Source of the DNA: Kitasatospora phosalacinea
GTDB lineage: Bacteria; Actinomycetota; Actinomycetes; Streptomycetales; Streptomycetaceae
Direction of reading: 5' to 3'
NCBI RefSeq assembly: GCF_000716545.1
Contig: NZ_JNWZ01000030.1
Location: forward strand, 1-64,000
Length of the DNA stretch: 64,000 bases
Below the pieces are notes generated by a model. It was not told where the DNA came from, searched no databases, and worked only from the letters and a program-made list of their open reading frames with translations. Numbering within the stretch: position 1 is the first letter of the stretch; every line of letters begins with the position of its first letter. A program made the translations under genes and the position numbers. Positions 46,625 through 57,992 of this stretch are shown here, in pieces.

Positions 46625-46815
46625 CGCCGAGCGGAACGCCTAGTCCTGCCGCCGCCCGGTGCCGACCAGACACCACGCCACGGCAGGAGCGGGGGAACCA
46701 CAGGTAGTACGCCGGGCCCGGAACGCACGGGCACGGCTCGGGGTGAAGCCGCGGAGAACGCGGCCGGGCAACTCTCGCCCGAACCCGACAGCTCACCTCG
46801 CAGGCGTCGGAGAGG
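46625..46815 (+). promoter_or_regulatory. ydaO-type cyclic di-AMP riboswitch
   Basis: The leader of the LysM/M23 gene contains the conserved ydaO blocks in order: GCAGGAGCGGGGGAACCA (46684-46701), GGGGTGAAGCC (46740-46750), AACTCTCGCCCGAACCCGAC (46770-46789), and AGCTCACCTCGCAGGCGTC followed by GGAGAGG ending 10 bases before the start codon. These match the B. subtilis ydaO consensus closely. In actinobacteria such riboswitches turn off wall hydrolase genes when cyclic di-AMP is high. The exact 5' end is an estimate. Confidence 0.9.
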
Positions 46816-46824
46816 AACAGCTTC

Positions 46825-47868
46825 ATGTCCGTCCAGGGCAAGCACCGCAAGCCGCGCCTGGCCACCGTCGCCCGCATCGCCATCGCCGTCGGCGTCGCCG
46901 GCGCCGCGATCGGCCTTCCGGTCACCGCCGCCTCCGCGCACGGCACCGCCGACCAGCACGACGGCGGCCGCCAGTGGGGCAGCGTCTCGGTCGACGCCAC
47001 CCCCGTCGCCGACCACACCACCGACACCGCCGCCGCGGAGTCCTACCGGGTCGCCGCCGGCGACACCCTCTCCAAGATCGCCGACGCGAAGAACGTGGAC
47101 GGCGGCTGGGAGAAGCTCTACCAGGACAACCGCTCGGTCATCGGCGGCAACCCGAACCTGATCTACCCGGGCCAGCAGCTGACCGTCCACGGCAAGGCCG
47201 CCGTGACGACCTCCGCCACCGCCTCCTCCTCGGACGCCGCGGCCACCGCCGCCGCCCCGAAGACCTCGACCAAGTCGAGCACCGGCACCGCGAAGGCCCA
47301 GGCCCCGGCCCAGACCAAGGTCCAGACCCAGACCAAGGCCCAGACCCAGAAGCCGGCCCCGTCGTCGTCCTCCGCGTCGTCCGCCACCGCGAAGCCGTCG
47401 GCCGCGAAGCCGTCGACCTCCACCGCCCCCGCCGCCTCCGGCAGCTCCTCCGCGAGCTCCTCCTCCGGCTACGTCGCCCCCGCGCCGGGCAGCGTCACCA
47501 CCGGTTACAAGGTGGCGGGCTCCAGCTGGTCCAGCGGCTACCACACCGGCATCGACTTCCCGGTCGCCACCGGCACCAGCCTCAAGGCCGTCGCCAACGG
47601 CACCGTGGTCTCGGCCGGCAACGGCGGCGCCTACGGCAACCAGGTCGTCATCAAGCTCGCCGACGGCAAGTACGCCCAGTACGCGCACCTGTCCTCGATC
47701 TCGGTCTCGGCCGGCCAGTCCGTGACCGCGGGCCAGCAGATCGGCCTGTCCGGTGCCACCGGCAACGTGACCGGCCCGCACCTGCACTTCGAGATCCGCA
47801 CCACCCCGGACTACGGCTCCGACATCGACCCGGTCGCCTACCTGGCGGCCCACGGCGTCAACGTCTGA
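46825..47868 (+). CDS. Secreted LysM/M23 peptidoglycan endopeptidase
   Basis: A 347-residue wall-active protein. Signal peptide at residues 1-38 (ending TAASAHG), one LysM peptidoglycan-binding domain at about 73-122 (SYRVAAGDTLSKIADAKNVD), a long Ala/Ser/Thr/Lys linker with QTQTKAQTQK repeats, and an M23 (lysostaphin-type) domain with zinc ligands HTGIDF near 236 and HLHFEI near 318. It cleaves peptide cross-links in peptidoglycan, for growth or spore germination. The c-di-AMP riboswitch directly upstream sets its expression. No active-site residue looks lost. Confidence 0.93.
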   Translation: MSVQGKHRKPRLATVARIAIAVGVAGAAIGLPVTAASAHGTADQHDGGRQWGSVSVDATPVADHTTDTAAAESYRVAAGDTLSKIADAKNVDGGWEKLYQDNRSVIGGNPNLIYPGQQLTVHGKAAVTTSATASSSDAAATAAAPKTSTKSSTGTAKAQAPAQTKVQTQTKAQTQKPAPSSSSASSATAKPSAAKPSTSTAPAASGSSSASSSSGYVAPAPGSVTTGYKVAGSSWSSGYHTGIDFPVATGTSLKAVANGTVVSAGNGGAYGNQVVIKLADGKYAQYAHLSSISVSAGQSVTAGQQIGLSGATGNVTGPHLHFEIRTTPDYGSDIDPVAYLAAHGVNV

Positions 47869-47890
47869 TCCCCGGCACCACCCGGGAACG

Positions 47891-47931
47891 GCGACGGCCC
47901 CGACCGCTGGTGCGGTCGGGGCCGTCGGCCT
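47891..47931 (+). terminator. Terminator of the M23 peptidase gene
   Basis: GACGGCCCCGACCG and CGGTCGGGGCCGTC form a perfect stem 24 bases after the stop and just before the tRNA-Gly 3' end on the other strand. Confidence 0.85.
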
Positions 47932-47933
47932 CG

Positions 47934-48007
47934 TGGAGCGGGTGACGAGAATCGAACTCGCGTGACCAGTTTGGAAGACTGGGGCTCTACCATTGAGCTA
48001 CACCCGC
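47934..48007 (-). tRNA. tRNA-Gly (anticodon TCC)
   Basis: On the minus strand GCGGGTG starts the acceptor stem, TAGCTCAATGGTAGAGC forms the D arm, CAGTCTTCCAAACTG the anticodon arm (TCC), GAGTTCGATTCTC the T arm, and CACCCGC closes the acceptor stem. CCA is encoded. Confidence 0.95.
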
Positions 48008-48158
48008 AAAGGAGCGTCCGCCGCCACCGCTGAGGTGGTGAGGACGGGCCCAGCGTACCTGGTCGGGTCGGTGGATTGCACACTCCTTCGCCGTTGTCGG
48101 CTCGCCGATATCGCCCCGGCCGGAGGCGGGCCGACGTGTACTCTTCTGCTCGGCACCA

Positions 48159-48232
48159 CGGGGTGTGGCGCAGGTTGGTAGCGCGTCCGCTTTGGGAGCG
48201 GAAGGCCGTCGGTTCGAATCCGGTCACCCCGA
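48159..48232 (+). tRNA. tRNA-Pro (anticodon TGG)
   Basis: CGGGGTG/CACCCCG acceptor stem, GCGC-AGGTTGGTA-GCGC D arm, TCCGC-TTTGGGA-GCGGA anticodon arm (TGG), GTCGG-TTCGAAT-CCGGT T arm, discriminator A. CCA is not encoded. Upstream of trigger factor, as in other streptomycetes. Confidence 0.95.
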
Positions 48233-48490
48233 CCGTGTGCGGCAGGGTCTCGTCGTAGGGCGGGGCCCTGTTGTCGTTGCGGCGCCCTGCGGCGTCCCTC
48301 CCGCAAGTCCCCGCAGCCCCCTCCGCAGCCCCGCCGGTGCGGCCCGCACGCCCCGCCCCCGGGCCAGCCCCGGTGCCGGGCACAGCCGCTTTCGTGGTAC
48401 CGGTAGGATGGACCGCTGGCGGTAGTACGGACAGCAATGCAGCCCCAACCGCCTATCGCCCTGACCGCAAGCCCCCTAGGAGACCCAACC

Positions 48491-49882
48491 GTGAAGAGCG
48501 CCGTCGAGACTCTGAACCCCACCCGGGTTCGACTCACCGTCGAGGTGCCCTTCGAGGAGCTCAAGCCCAGCCTCGACGCGGCGTACAAGAAGATCAACCA
48601 GCAGGTCACCGTTCCGGGCTTCCGCAAGGGCAAGATTCCGAACAAGGTGATCGACCAGCGCTTCGGCCGGGGCGCGGTGCTGGAGGAGGCCGTCAACGAC
48701 GCGCTTCCGCGCTTCTACACGCAGGCCGTCGACGAGGGCCAGATCGACGTCCTGGGCCAGCCCGACATCACCGAGATCGAGGGTGTCGAGAACCTGGCCG
48801 ACGGCGGTGACCTCAAGTTCACCGCCGAGGTCGACGTGCGCCCCGAGGTCACCCTGCCCGAGTTCTCCGAGATCGAGGTCGTGGTCGACCCGATCGAGGT
48901 CGGCGACGAGGACGTCGAGAAGTCCCTGGAGCAGCTGCGCGAGCGCTTCGCCTCCGTCAAGGACGTCGAGCGCGCCGCCGCCGAGGGCGACATCGTGGTG
49001 GTCGACCTGGAGGCCAAGGTCGACGGCGAGGTGCCGGAGGACGGCACCGCCACCGGCGTGAGCTACGAGATCGGCTCCGGCCGCCTGCTGGACGGCATCG
49101 ACGAGGCCGTGATCGGCCTGTCCGCCGGCGAGTCCAAGACCTTCACCACCACCCTCAAGGGCGGCACCCAGGTCGGCAAGGACTCCGAGGTCACCGTCAC
49201 CGTGACCACCGTCCAGGAGAAGGAACTCCCCGCGCTGGACGACGAGTTCGCGCAGCTGGCGAGCGAGTTCGACACCCTGGAGGAGCTCCGCGCCGACTCC
49301 GTCAAGCGCCTGGAGCGCATGAAGGAGTTCGACCAGGCCACTCAGGCCCAGGAGAAGGTCCTCGACGAGCTGCTCGCGCGCGTCGAGATGGAGTACCCGG
49401 AGAAGCTGCTCGCGGACGAGATCGGCACCCGCAAGCACAACCTGGAGCACCACCAGCTGGAGCCGATGGGCCTGACCCTCGACACCTACCTCGCCTCCCA
49501 GGACAAGTCCCTCGAGGACTACGAGAAGGAGACCGAGGAGCAGGCGAAGAAGGGCATCAAGACCCAGTTCGTGCTGGACCAGATCGTCAAGAACGAGGAG
49601 CTGGGCGTCAACCAGGAGGAGCTCACCGAGCACCTCATCCGCCGCGCCGCCGGCTCCGGCCTGACCCCGGACCAGTTCGCCCAGCAGGTCGTCCAGGGCG
49701 GCCAGGTGCAGCTGCTGGTCGGCGAGGTCGCCCGCGGCAAGGCGCTGGCCCTGGTCGTCGAGGCCGCCAAGGTGACCGACACCAACGGCGAGACCGTCTC
49801 CTTCGAGGACGACGAGGAGGAGACCACCGAGGCCGCCGCGGCCGCCGCGGCGGAGACCTCCGAGGAGTCCGCCGAGGCCTGA
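48491..49882 (+). CDS. tig: Trigger factor
   Basis: A 463-residue ribosome-bound chaperone and peptidyl-prolyl isomerase. The ribosome-binding domain carries the signature GFRKGKIP at about 43-50. The FKBP-type domain lies at about 160-245, followed by a large helical C-terminal chaperone domain and an acidic tail ([20 protein letters not shown]). GTG at 48491 follows AGGAGACC; an upstream in-frame ATG would add 18 unrelated residues. It precedes clpP1-clpP2-clpX, linking folding of new chains and degradation. Confidence 0.95.
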   Translation: MKSAVETLNPTRVRLTVEVPFEELKPSLDAAYKKINQQVTVPGFRKGKIPNKVIDQRFGRGAVLEEAVNDALPRFYTQAVDEGQIDVLGQPDITEIEGVENLADGGDLKFTAEVDVRPEVTLPEFSEIEVVVDPIEVGDEDVEKSLEQLRERFASVKDVERAAAEGDIVVVDLEAKVDGEVPEDGTATGVSYEIGSGRLLDGIDEAVIGLSAGESKTFTTTLKGGTQVGKDSEVTVTVTTVQEKELPALDDEFAQLASEFDTLEELRADSVKRLERMKEFDQATQAQEKVLDELLARVEMEYPEKLLADEIGTRKHNLEHHQLEPMGLTLDTYLASQDKSLEDYEKETEEQAKKGIKTQFVLDQIVKNEELGVNQEELTEHLIRRAAGSGLTPDQFAQQVVQGGQVQLLVGEVARGKALALVVEAAKVTDTNGETVSFEDDEEETTEAAAAAAAETSEESAEA

Positions 49883-49928
49883 GCCTCCTGACCGTCGGGC
49901 CGCCGACGGGGCGTCGCAGCACCGGGAA

Positions 49929-49960
49929 CGGGCCCGGACACCGCACGGTGTCCGGGCCCG
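49929..49960 (+). terminator. tig terminator
   Basis: CGGGCCCGGACACCG and CGGTGTCCGGGCCCG form a perfect 15-bp stem 46 bases after tig. Confidence 0.85.
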
Positions 49961-50007
49961 TTCGCGTCCGTCCGGCCCGCCCGCACGCGTTCGGCCTGCT
50001 CACCCTG

Positions 50008-50021
50008 CGCTCACAGCGAAC
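50008..50021. promoter_or_regulatory. ClgR-like operator upstream of clpP1
   Basis: CGCTCACAGCGAAC fits the ClgR binding core CGCYNANRGCGWWS at every fixed position. ClgR activates clpP1P2 in actinobacteria, so an activator site about 90 bases ahead of clpP1 is sensible. TAGGGT at 50060-50065 could be the -10 box. Confidence 0.6.
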
Positions 50022-50110
50022 AGTTCTGCGTGGGGGATTCAGCGGCGGGGCCTGCGCGTTAGGGTCGGTGGACAGCGACACACACGCAGATCGACTGAGC
50101 AGGTGGCTAA

Positions 50111-50761
50111 GTGACGTTCCCGCAGATGCAGATGCCTGGCCCGATGGCACCGCACGCCGCCGGCGGCGACGTGGGTGGCGGCCTGGGCGACCAGGTCTAC
50201 AACCGGCTGCTCAACGAGCGCATCATCTTCCTCGGCCAGCAGGTCGACGACGACATCGCCAACAAGATCACCGCCCAGCTGCTGCTGCTCGCGGCGGACC
50301 CCGAGAAGGACATCTACCTCTACATCAACTCCCCGGGTGGATCCATCTCGGCCGGCATGGCGATCTACGACACCATGCAGTACATCAAGAACGACGTGGT
50401 CACCATCGCGATGGGCATGGCGGCGTCGATGGGCCAGTTCCTGCTGACCGCGGGCGCCAAGGGCAAGCGCTTCTCGCTGCCGAACGCCAACATCCTGATG
50501 CACCAGCCCTCCGCGGGCCTCGGCGGCTCCGCCACCGACATCCGGATCCAGGCCGAGCAGCTGCTGCGCACCAAGAAGCGGATGTCGGAGCTCATCGCCT
50601 TCCACAGCGGCCAGTCCTTCGACCAGATCACCGCGGACTCCGACCGCGACCGCTGGTTCACCCCGGAGGAGGCCAAGGCGTACGGCCTGATCGACGAGAT
50701 CATGCACAGCGCCGCGGACGTCCCGGGCGGCGGCGGCACCGGCGCCGGCCTGGCCGGCTGA
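50111..50761 (+). CDS. clpP1: ATP-dependent Clp protease proteolytic subunit 1
   Basis: A 216-residue serine peptidase. Nucleophile Ser in [11 protein letters not shown] near residue 116, His in LMHQPSAG near 140, and the usual handle-region block [20 protein letters not shown]. The N-terminal 25 residues (PMAPHAAGG) are longer than the mature form and probably removed by self-processing. GTG start. Forms the ClpP1P2 double ring with the next gene's product; ClpX or ClpC feeds substrates. Confidence 0.95.
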   Translation: MTFPQMQMPGPMAPHAAGGDVGGGLGDQVYNRLLNERIIFLGQQVDDDIANKITAQLLLLAADPEKDIYLYINSPGGSISAGMAIYDTMQYIKNDVVTIAMGMAASMGQFLLTAGAKGKRFSLPNANILMHQPSAGLGGSATDIRIQAEQLLRTKKRMSELIAFHSGQSFDQITADSDRDRWFTPEEAKAYGLIDEIMHSAADVPGGGGTGAGLAG

Positions 50762-50805
50762 CCGGCATCGCATCCCTGACCGCACGCTTCGGAGGACCAG
50801 AAACC

Positions 50806-51468
50806 ATGAACATCCCCAGCCTGTCGGGCGCCAAGGCCCGCCTGGAGGACATGCGCGCCGAGGGCCGCTACATCGTCCCGCGCTTCGTCGAGCGCACCTC
50901 GCAGGGCATCCGCGAGTACGACCCGTACGCCAAGCTGTTCGAGGAGCGCATCATCTTCCTCGGCTCGCAGGTGGACGACGTCTCGGCGAACGACATCATG
51001 GCGCAGCTGATCTGCCTGGAGTCGATGGACCCGGACCGGGACATCTCGCTCTACATCAACTCGCCCGGCGGCTCGTTCACCGCGCTGACCGCGATCTACG
51101 ACACCATGCAGTTCGTGAAGCCGGACATCCAGACGGTCTGCATGGGCCAGGCCGCCTCGGCCGCCGCGGTCATCCTGGCCGCCGGCACCCCCGGCAAGCG
51201 CCTCGCGCTGCCGAACGCCCGGGTGCTGATCCACCAGCCGTACACCGAGACCGGCCGCGGCCAGGTGTCCGACCTGGAGATCCAGGCCAGGGAGATCTTC
51301 CGGATGCGCGAACAGCTGGAGACCATGCTGGCCAAGCACTCCAGCAAGGACGTCGAGCGGGTCCGCGAGGACATCGAGCGCGACAAGATCCTCACCGCCG
51401 AGGAGTCGCTGGAGTACGGGCTGATCGACCAGATCGTCTCGACCCGGAAGAACTCGTACACCGACTGA
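50806..51468 (+). CDS. clpP2: ATP-dependent Clp protease proteolytic subunit 2
   Basis: A 220-residue ClpP paralogue. Nucleophile Ser in [11 protein letters not shown] near residue 112, His in LIHQPYTE near 137. ATG start after GGAGG, 44 bases behind clpP1, so co-transcribed. N-terminal residues ([20 protein letters not shown]) form a longer leader than in ClpP1. A stem (51481-51512) follows and separates it from clpX. Confidence 0.95.
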   Translation: MNIPSLSGAKARLEDMRAEGRYIVPRFVERTSQGIREYDPYAKLFEERIIFLGSQVDDVSANDIMAQLICLESMDPDRDISLYINSPGGSFTALTAIYDTMQFVKPDIQTVCMGQAASAAAVILAAGTPGKRLALPNARVLIHQPYTETGRGQVSDLEIQAREIFRMREQLETMLAKHSSKDVERVREDIERDKILTAEESLEYGLIDQIVSTRKNSYTD

Positions 51469-51480
51469 CCCTCCTGCCCC

Positions 51481-51512
51481 GGGGCGGTGCGTACGTGACG
51501 TACGCCCCGCCC
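51481..51512 (+). terminator. clpP1P2 terminator
   Basis: GGGGCGGTGCGTAC and GTACGCCCCGCCCC pair with one mismatch, 12 bases after clpP2, with C-rich flanks. Confidence 0.7.
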
Positions 51513-51748
51513 CGGGGCGTTCCGGTCCGGGCGTCCGTCCCGCACAATGGGCAGTCGGGTCCATGCGCCCGCGACGGCATCTGTTCGGTATCAATTCGCC
51601 CAGGGCGTAGGGCAGAGCGGTCGAAGTCGGCGGAAACAGCGGCTAGGCAGAGTACCGTCGGATACCAGACCGACCGCCGACGGCGCAGCCGGTCTCACAG
51701 CACCAGGCCCCGACCCCCGCGGGGCCCCTGGCGAAGGGGAAGCACCTC

Positions 51749-53035
<1,287 letters not shown>

Positions 53036-53063
53036 GCCGCACCGCCGCACGACGACACGGGAA

Positions 53064-53094
53064 GGGCCCCGCACCGGTGACCGGTGCGGGGCCC
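53064..53094. terminator. Bidirectional terminator after clpX
   Basis: GGGCCCCGCACCGG and CCGGTGCGGGGCCC form a perfect 14-bp stem between convergent genes. Confidence 0.88.
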
Positions 53095-53138
53095 TCCTCC
53101 GTTGCCCGCCCGTCGGCGGACCGCCGTGCGGCGGAGGC

Positions 53139-53963
53139 CTACTTGACGACCTCGGTGGCCTGGCGCAGCTCGCGGGCGTCGGCGGCGATCTTGCCCAGGT
53201 CGACCTCGTCCGAGGACCGCTCCATCACGAGCATCAGGGCGGAGTTGTCGGCCCAGATGCAGAAGTTGGCGGACAGGCCCTCGTCGTCCTTGCCGGTGGC
53301 GCAGTCCATCTTGCCGCCGAGCGGGCCCGGGTCCATCGACTTGCGCGGGCCGGAGCCCGGCATGTCCTTGAACTCGGCGTCCATCTGGGCCTTCGGGTCG
53401 GAGATCTTGCCGTAGTAGGCGCCGACCCTGATCTCGAGCTCGTCCGAGGTGTAGATGGCGGCGACCGCGCCGTCCGGCGCACCGCCGCTGGTGGAGGCGT
53501 CCTGCTTGATCCCGGCGGCCAGCGCCTGGGCCTGGGTCGCGTTCTCCGAGCTGTCCATGTCGTGGAAGGTCCCGGGCAAGTCGTTCAGCTTGTACTTGCC
53601 GGTCTTCGAGACGGTGTCGTAGGCGAAGTAGCCGACCACGCCGACGCCGCCGAGGATCAGGACGGACACGATCGACAGCGTGATCCACAGGCCCTTGCGG
53701 GACTTCCGCGGCGGAGCCGGGTAGCCGGGCGGGTAGCCGGGCACGCCGGCGGGGTAGCCCTGGGGCGGCACCGCGGCGCCGCCCCAGGGCTGCTGGGGCT
53801 GCTGCTGCGGGTACCCGTACCCAGGCTGGGGGGCGCCCTGCTGCGGGTAGCCGTATCCGGGCTGCGGCGGGGCGGCCGGGGCGCCCTGCGGGGGTATCGG
53901 GGCGCCGGGGGCCGGCGGCGGCCCGAAACCGGGCTGCGGCGGGCCGAACTGGTTGTCGGACAC
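53139..53963 (-). CDS. [14 protein letters not shown] single-pass membrane protein
   Basis: A 274-residue protein. The cytoplasmic N-terminal 85 residues are Pro/Gly/Gln/Tyr-rich with repeats ([20 protein letters not shown]). One membrane span follows at about 90-112 ([20 protein letters not shown]). The extracellular domain of about 160 residues has two cysteines ([20 protein letters not shown]) and ends [12 protein letters not shown] 53963 is preferred because GGAG precedes it. It is a paralogue of the next gene: both have a TGKYKL segment after the span and a similar C-terminus. Function unknown; the repeat tail may gather proteins at the membrane. Confidence 0.8.
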   Translation of the reverse strand: MSDNQFGPPQPGFGPPPAPGAPIPPQGAPAAPPQPGYGYPQQGAPQPGYGYPQQQPQQPWGGAAVPPQGYPAGVPGYPPGYPAPPRKSRKGLWITLSIVSVLILGGVGVVGYFAYDTVSKTGKYKLNDLPGTFHDMDSSENATQAQALAAGIKQDASTSGGAPDGAVAAIYTSDELEIRVGAYYGKISDPKAQMDAEFKDMPGSGPRKSMDPGPLGGKMDCATGKDDEGLSANFCIWADNSALMLVMERSSDEVDLGKIAADARELRQATEVVK

Positions 53964-54000
53964 GGCTGGGGCTCCGTTCACATGGAGGTTGTGCGGGGGG

Positions 54001-54921
54001 CTACTTGGCGACGGTCGAGGCGTCCCGGAGTTGGCGGGCCAGCGTGACCATCTCGTCCAGCGTCATCGCCTTGGCGGTCTTGTCGAGGTTGACCGCGGTG
54101 ACCGAGCCGAGCGTGGAGTGCGACGCGAACACGCAGGCCGGCTGCTCCCGCCCGGTGCTGGCCGAGGCGGCCACGGCGCAGTACAGCCGGCTGCCCGGGT
54201 CCTTCGGGTCCTTGGCGTCGAAGCTCTTGAACGGCACCTTCCAGGTGACCTTCTTGCTGTCCGAGGTGGCCTCGGAGTTGCTCTCGTCGATGCTCTGCTC
54301 GGCCCGGGCGGTCAGCGCCTTGGCGGCCTTGTCGGGGTCGTCGACGCTGCCCCAGGTGCCGTTGATGTTGACCAGTTGGGAGGTGTTCTTCGAGTAGGTC
54401 ACGCTGATCGAGGCCTCGAAGGTGCCGACCGCCTCCAGGCCGTCCAGGCCGTCGGCCTCCTCGGTGCCCTTCTTGGTGTAGCCGGCGACGCCCCCGGTCT
54501 CCGCCAGCTTGTACTTGCCCTTGGTGCCGGCGCCCTTGGACGGGTCGGCGCTGTCGCCGCCCTTCAGGCCCCACCAGAGGCCGCCGCCGATCGCGGCCAG
54601 CACCACGACGACGATCAGGAGGACGAGCCCGCCCCTGCGCTTGGACGGCGCGGGCGGCGGCGGGTAGCCGCCGTAACCCTGCTGCGGGGGCACGCCGTAC
54701 TGCTGCGGCGGCTGCTGTCCGTAACCGGGCTGGCCGTAACCGGGCTGTCCGTAACCGGGCTGCGGCGGGGCCTGCTGGGGGTAGCCGTACCCGGGCTGCT
54801 GCTGCGGCGCGCCGTACGCGGGCGGCTGCTGTCCGTAGCCGGGCTGCGGCGGCGGCGCGCCGTACGGCTGCTGCGGCTGCCCCTGCGGGTACTGCTGCGG
54901 TCCCTGCCCCTGGCCGTACAT
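54001..54921 (-). CDS. PGYGQP-repeat single-pass membrane protein (paralogue)
   Basis: A 306-residue protein of the same build: N-terminal 95 residues rich in Pro/Gly/Gln/Tyr with [15 protein letters not shown], a basic SKRRGG stop, one span at about 99-118 ([20 protein letters not shown]), then an extracellular domain of about 185 residues with cysteines in LYCAVAASA and ACVFASHS, ending [13 protein letters not shown]. First gene of the two-gene unit, 37 bases ahead of its paralogue and divergent from valS. No enzyme motif is seen. Confidence 0.8.
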   Translation of the reverse strand: MYGQGQGPQQYPQGQPQQPYGAPPPQPGYGQQPPAYGAPQQQPGYGYPQQAPPQPGYGQPGYGQPGYGQQPPQQYGVPPQQGYGGYPPPPAPSKRRGGLVLLIVVVVLAAIGGGLWWGLKGGDSADPSKGAGTKGKYKLAETGGVAGYTKKGTEEADGLDGLEAVGTFEASISVTYSKNTSQLVNINGTWGSVDDPDKAAKALTARAEQSIDESNSEATSDSKKVTWKVPFKSFDAKDPKDPGSRLYCAVAASASTGREQPACVFASHSTLGSVTAVNLDKTAKAMTLDEMVTLARQLRDASTVAK

Positions 54922-55067
54922 CCGTCGTCAGTCTCCCCCGCCGCACCGGTGTCGCGCGGCCCCGTGGTCGTCAAGTGGCCTACCATGCGGCACGCTACCG
55001 TACGGCCCCCCCGGTGCGCCCGAGTGGTCCGGGCACAATCGGTTCGTAACCGCGGTCCGGCCTTCCG

Positions 55068-55080
55068 TAAACTGTGTGTC
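55068..55080 (+). promoter_or_regulatory. valS -10 box; leaderless start likely
   Basis: TAAACT (55068-55073) ends 7 bases before the valS GTG, placing the transcription start on or next to the start codon. No T-box leader is present, as expected for this group. Confidence 0.5.
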
Positions 55081-57720
55081 GTGACCGACACGACGAACCA
55101 GCGCCCCGCGAGCTCGCACCCCGGGGCCGACGCAGCCACCCTCCCGACGACCTACGCCCCGGCCGAGGTAGAGGGCGAGCTGTACGAGCGCTGGGTGGAG
55201 CGCGGTTACTTCACGGCCGACGCGAAGAGCGAGAAGCCGGCGTACACCATCGTCATCCCGCCACCGAACGTCACCGGCGCGCTGCACCTGGGCCACGCCT
55301 TCCAGCACACGCTGATGGACGCGCTGACCCGCCGCAAGCGGATGCTCGGCTTCGAGGCGCTGTGGCTCCCGGGCATGGACCACGCGGGCATCGCCACCCA
55401 GAACAAGGTGGAGCAGCAGCTCGCCGAGGCCGGCCTGTCCCGGCACGACCTGGGCCGGGAGGCCTTCGTCGACAAGGTCTGGGAGTGGAAGGAGAACTAC
55501 GGCGGGCGGATCCTCGGCCAGATGCGCCGCCTCGGTGACGGCGTTGACTGGTCGCGCGAGCGCTTCACCATGGACGAGGGCCTCTCCCAGGCCGTCCAGA
55601 CCATCTTCAAGAAGCTCTTCGACGACGGCCTGATCTACCGCGCCGAGCGCATCATCAACTGGTGCCCGCGCTGCCTGACCGCGCTGTCCGACATCGAGGT
55701 CGAGCACGAGGACGTCCCCGGCGAGCTGGTCTCGATCCGCTACGGCGACGGCGACGACTCGATCGTGGTCGCCACCACCCGGGCCGAGACCCTGCTGGGC
55801 GACACCGCGATCGCCGTCCACCCGTCCGACGAGCGCTACGCGCACCTGGTCGGCCGGACCGTCAAGCTGCCGCTGACGGACCGTGAGATCCCGGTCGTCG
55901 CCGACGAGCACGTCGACCCGGAGTTCGGCACCGGCGCCGTCAAGGTGACGCCCGCGCACGACCCGAACGACTTCGCCATCGGCCAGCGCCACAACCTGCC
56001 GAACCTGACGGTGATGGACGAGCGCGGCACCATCACGGTGCACGGCCCGTTCCTCGGCCTGGACCGGCACGACGCGCGCGCCGCGGTGGTCGGCGCACTG
56101 CGCGAGCAGGGGCGCATCGTCGCCGAGAAGCGCCCCTACGAGCACGCGGTCGGCCACTGCTCGCGCTGCCACACCGTGGTCGAGCCCCGGCTGTCGCTGC
56201 AGTGGTGGGTCAAGGTCGAGCCGCTGGCGAAGGCCGCGGGCGACGCGGTCCGCGACGGCCGGGTCGAGATCCACCCGAAGGAGCTGGAGCGCCGCTACTT
56301 CGACTGGGTCGACAACATGTACGACTGGTGCATCTCGCGCCAGCTCTGGTGGGGCCACCGGATCCCGGTCTGGTACGGCCCGGACGGCGAGGTCGTCTGC
56401 GTCGGCCCGAACGAGCAGCCCCCCGCCGGCGAGGGCTGGGTCCAGGACCCGGACGTGCTGGACACCTGGTTCTCCTCCGGCCTGTGGCCGTTCTCCACCC
56501 TCGGCTGGCCGGAGAAGACGGCCGACCTGGAGAAGTTCTACCCGACCGACGTGCTGCTGACCGGCCACGACATCATCTTCTTCTGGGTCGCCCGGATGAT
56601 GATGTTCGGCCTGTACGCGATGGACGGCGAGATCCCGTTCAAGACCATCGCGCTGACCGGCCTGGTCCGCGACGAGTTCGGCAAGAAGATGTCGAAGTCC
56701 TCCGGCACCGCCGTCGACCCGCTGGACTGGATGGACGCCTACGGTGCCGACGCGGTCCGCTTCACGCTGGCCCGCGGCGCCAACCCCGGCGCCGACGTGC
56801 CGATCGGCGAGGACTGGGTCAAGGGCTCGCGGAACTTCTGCAACAAGATCTGGAACGCCACCCGCTTCGCCCTGATGAACGGCGCCACCGTCCAGGGCCC
56901 GCTGCCCGCGCCGGAGGAGCTCACCGCCGCGGACCGCTGGATCCTGTCCCGGCTGAACGCCACGGTCGCCGAAGTCGACGCGCTGTACGAGGACTTCGAG
57001 TTCGCCAAGGTCTCCGACGCGCTGTTCCACTTCGCCTGGGACGAGGTCTTCGACTGGTACGTCGAGCTCTCCAAGACCACGCTGAACAAGGGGGGCGCGC
57101 AGGCCGACCACGCCCGCCGCGTCCTCGGCGAGGTGCTGGACGTGACGCTGCGCCTGCTGCACCCGATCGTCCCGTTCGTCACCGACGCGCTGTGGACGAC
57201 GCTCACCGGCGCCGAGTCGGTCGTGATCGCCGAGTGGCCGAAGGACTCCGGCTACCGGGACGCCGACGCCGAGTCGGAGATCGCCCTGCTGCAGCGGGTG
57301 GTCACCGAGGTCCGCCGGTTCCGCAACGACCAGAACCTGAACGCCACCCAGAAGGTCCCGGCGCGGCTGGAGTTGGCCGGCCACCGGCTGGAGGTGCACG
57401 AGGCGGCGATCCGCTCGCTGCTGCGCCTGACGCCGGCGGAGGAGGGCTTCCACGCCACCGCCTCGCTCCCGGTGGCCGGCACCACCGTCGAACTCGACCT
57501 GTCCGGCACCATCGACGTCCCGGCCGAACGCAAGCGCCTGCAGAAGGACTTGGCGGCGGCCGAGAAGGAGAAGGCGCAGGCCGCCGGCAAGCTCGGCAAC
57601 GAGGCCTTCCTGGCCAAGGCGCCGGACGAGGTGGTCGCCAAGATCCGCACCCGGCAGGCGGCCGCCGAGGCCGACATCGCCCGGATCACCGCCCAACTCG
57701 CGGCGCTGCCGCAGGGCTGA
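55081..57720 (+). CDS. valS: Valyl-tRNA synthetase
   Basis: An 879-residue class I synthetase charging tRNA-Val. HIGH motif in [13 protein letters not shown] near residue 60-70, editing (CP1) domain at about 190-330 that removes mischarged threonine, KMSKS in [13 protein letters not shown] near 535, anticodon-binding domain, and a C-terminal coiled coil ([20 protein letters not shown]). GTG 55081 is the first start consistent with the family; a leaderless message is likely. Stands before folC and ndk as in other streptomycetes. Confidence 0.96.
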   Translation: MTDTTNQRPASSHPGADAATLPTTYAPAEVEGELYERWVERGYFTADAKSEKPAYTIVIPPPNVTGALHLGHAFQHTLMDALTRRKRMLGFEALWLPGMDHAGIATQNKVEQQLAEAGLSRHDLGREAFVDKVWEWKENYGGRILGQMRRLGDGVDWSRERFTMDEGLSQAVQTIFKKLFDDGLIYRAERIINWCPRCLTALSDIEVEHEDVPGELVSIRYGDGDDSIVVATTRAETLLGDTAIAVHPSDERYAHLVGRTVKLPLTDREIPVVADEHVDPEFGTGAVKVTPAHDPNDFAIGQRHNLPNLTVMDERGTITVHGPFLGLDRHDARAAVVGALREQGRIVAEKRPYEHAVGHCSRCHTVVEPRLSLQWWVKVEPLAKAAGDAVRDGRVEIHPKELERRYFDWVDNMYDWCISRQLWWGHRIPVWYGPDGEVVCVGPNEQPPAGEGWVQDPDVLDTWFSSGLWPFSTLGWPEKTADLEKFYPTDVLLTGHDIIFFWVARMMMFGLYAMDGEIPFKTIALTGLVRDEFGKKMSKSSGTAVDPLDWMDAYGADAVRFTLARGANPGADVPIGEDWVKGSRNFCNKIWNATRFALMNGATVQGPLPAPEELTAADRWILSRLNATVAEVDALYEDFEFAKVSDALFHFAWDEVFDWYVELSKTTLNKGGAQADHARRVLGEVLDVTLRLLHPIVPFVTDALWTTLTGAESVVIAEWPKDSGYRDADAESEIALLQRVVTEVRRFRNDQNLNATQKVPARLELAGHRLEVHEAAIRSLLRLTPAEEGFHATASLPVAGTTVELDLSGTIDVPAERKRLQKDLAAAEKEKAQAAGKLGNEAFLAKAPDEVVAKIRTRQAAAEADIARITAQLAALPQG

Positions 57721-57731
57721 CCACGCGTCAG

Positions 57732-57768
57732 GCAGGGCCGCCGCTCCTCCGGGAGCGGCGGCCCTGCG
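57732..57768 (+). terminator. valS terminator
   Basis: GCAGGGCCGCCGCTCC and GGAGCGGCGGCCCTGC form a 16-bp stem 11 bases after valS. Confidence 0.88.
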
Positions 57769-57992
57769 CCTTTTCCCGGGTTGTTCCCCGCGATCTGTCA
57801 ATTCCCTTGCCCGCGAGTCGCGGTACGACCGGAACACCCCCTATTCGGCGTCATTACCGGGCAATTGGCGGGCCGCGTCAATTGGAATGCATTGCGTCGC
57901 CGATCCCCGCGCGTTCAGCGACCTTTGCACTTCCGGTGTGTACGGTGGGCGGAAGTTCCCATTCGGGCGGGGCACGAACGGAGGGTGCGCGC

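Noticed and set aside
46090..48232. An integrated element using a tRNA as attachment site (spread-type small protein near tRNA-Gly and tRNA-Pro).
   Set aside because: No integrase, excisionase, replication gene or duplicated tRNA end is present.
54922..55080. A T-box leader for valS.
   Set aside because: No T-box sequence or specifier arm, and the transcript appears leaderless.
53953..57720. A 1255-codon frame joining the PGYGQ region and valS.
   Set aside because: The first third is antisense to the paralogue genes; valS starts at 55081.
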